15,704 nt of DNA, from assembly GCA_052388135.1 (NCBI GenBank), contig JBQTIM010000181.1, positions 1 through 15,704 of the forward strand, written 5' to 3'. This DNA is from JBQTIM01 sp052388135 (GTDB lineage: Bacteria; Elusimicrobiota; Elusimicrobia; FEN-1173). Within the stretch, counting starts at the first letter, position 1; each line of letters starts with the position of its first letter. The translations under genes were made by a program, and so were the position numbers. Shown here piece after piece: positions 15,687 through 15,704 of the stretch. The notes below the pieces were generated by a model. It did no database searches and was not told the DNA's origin. It saw only the letters and a list, made by a program, of their open reading frames with translations.

Positions 15687-15704
15687 CACACGCCCCGCCG
15701 GCCT

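Overview
This is a GC-rich (roughly two-thirds G+C by eye) bacterial stretch. Several proteins carry signal peptides and end like outer-membrane beta-barrels (terminal F or Y), one is a lipoprotein, and there are periplasmic metal-binding proteins. A Gram-negative, didermic bacterium, probably uncultured, fits best. The phylum cannot be fixed from the window. GTG and TTG starts are common, and at least two promoters place the -10 box directly against the start codon. The first ~110 bases are almost pure G/C, beginning with 21 Gs, and look like a contig-end artefact.

Region 1 (157-9420) reads as an osmotic and ionic stress cluster. A plus-strand operon carries an MscS channel, a GT20 trehalose-6-phosphate synthase (otsA), a trehalose-6-phosphatase (otsB) and a DUF481/YdiY-type outer-membrane protein. 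The last two share one uninterrupted reading frame. Converging on it is a minus-strand operon of a second, larger MscS channel, a CPA-type cation/proton antiporter and a CNNM/CorB-like DUF21-CBS protein. Divergent from that, lapA (DUF1049) and a third MscS channel form a plus-strand pair. Three unrelated-looking MscS channels in 9 kb beside compatible-solute synthesis suggest coordinated solute build-up and release.

Region 2 (9421-12780) is odd. A GAF-PAS-class III nucleotide cyclase gene lies between two near-identical copies (179 bp, one mismatch, both starting exactly at the stop codon) of the 3' end of rho. The downstream-strand copy is only a tail fragment. The other belongs to a rho gene that starts just before the ATPase core and lacks the N-terminal RNA-binding domain.

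Region 3 (12780-15704) is a metal/sulfur module. A DsrE-like lipoprotein points left. To the right a probably leaderless operon encodes a Cys-rich secreted protein, a putative outer-membrane barrel, a MerP-like HMA protein, a MerT-like three-helix membrane protein with the expected two cysteine pairs, and a second secreted HMA protein with an extra C-terminal Cys-Cys. No merA or merR is visible, so the metal is unknown. This outer-membrane-plus-MerTP-like set is the best candidate here for an undescribed system.
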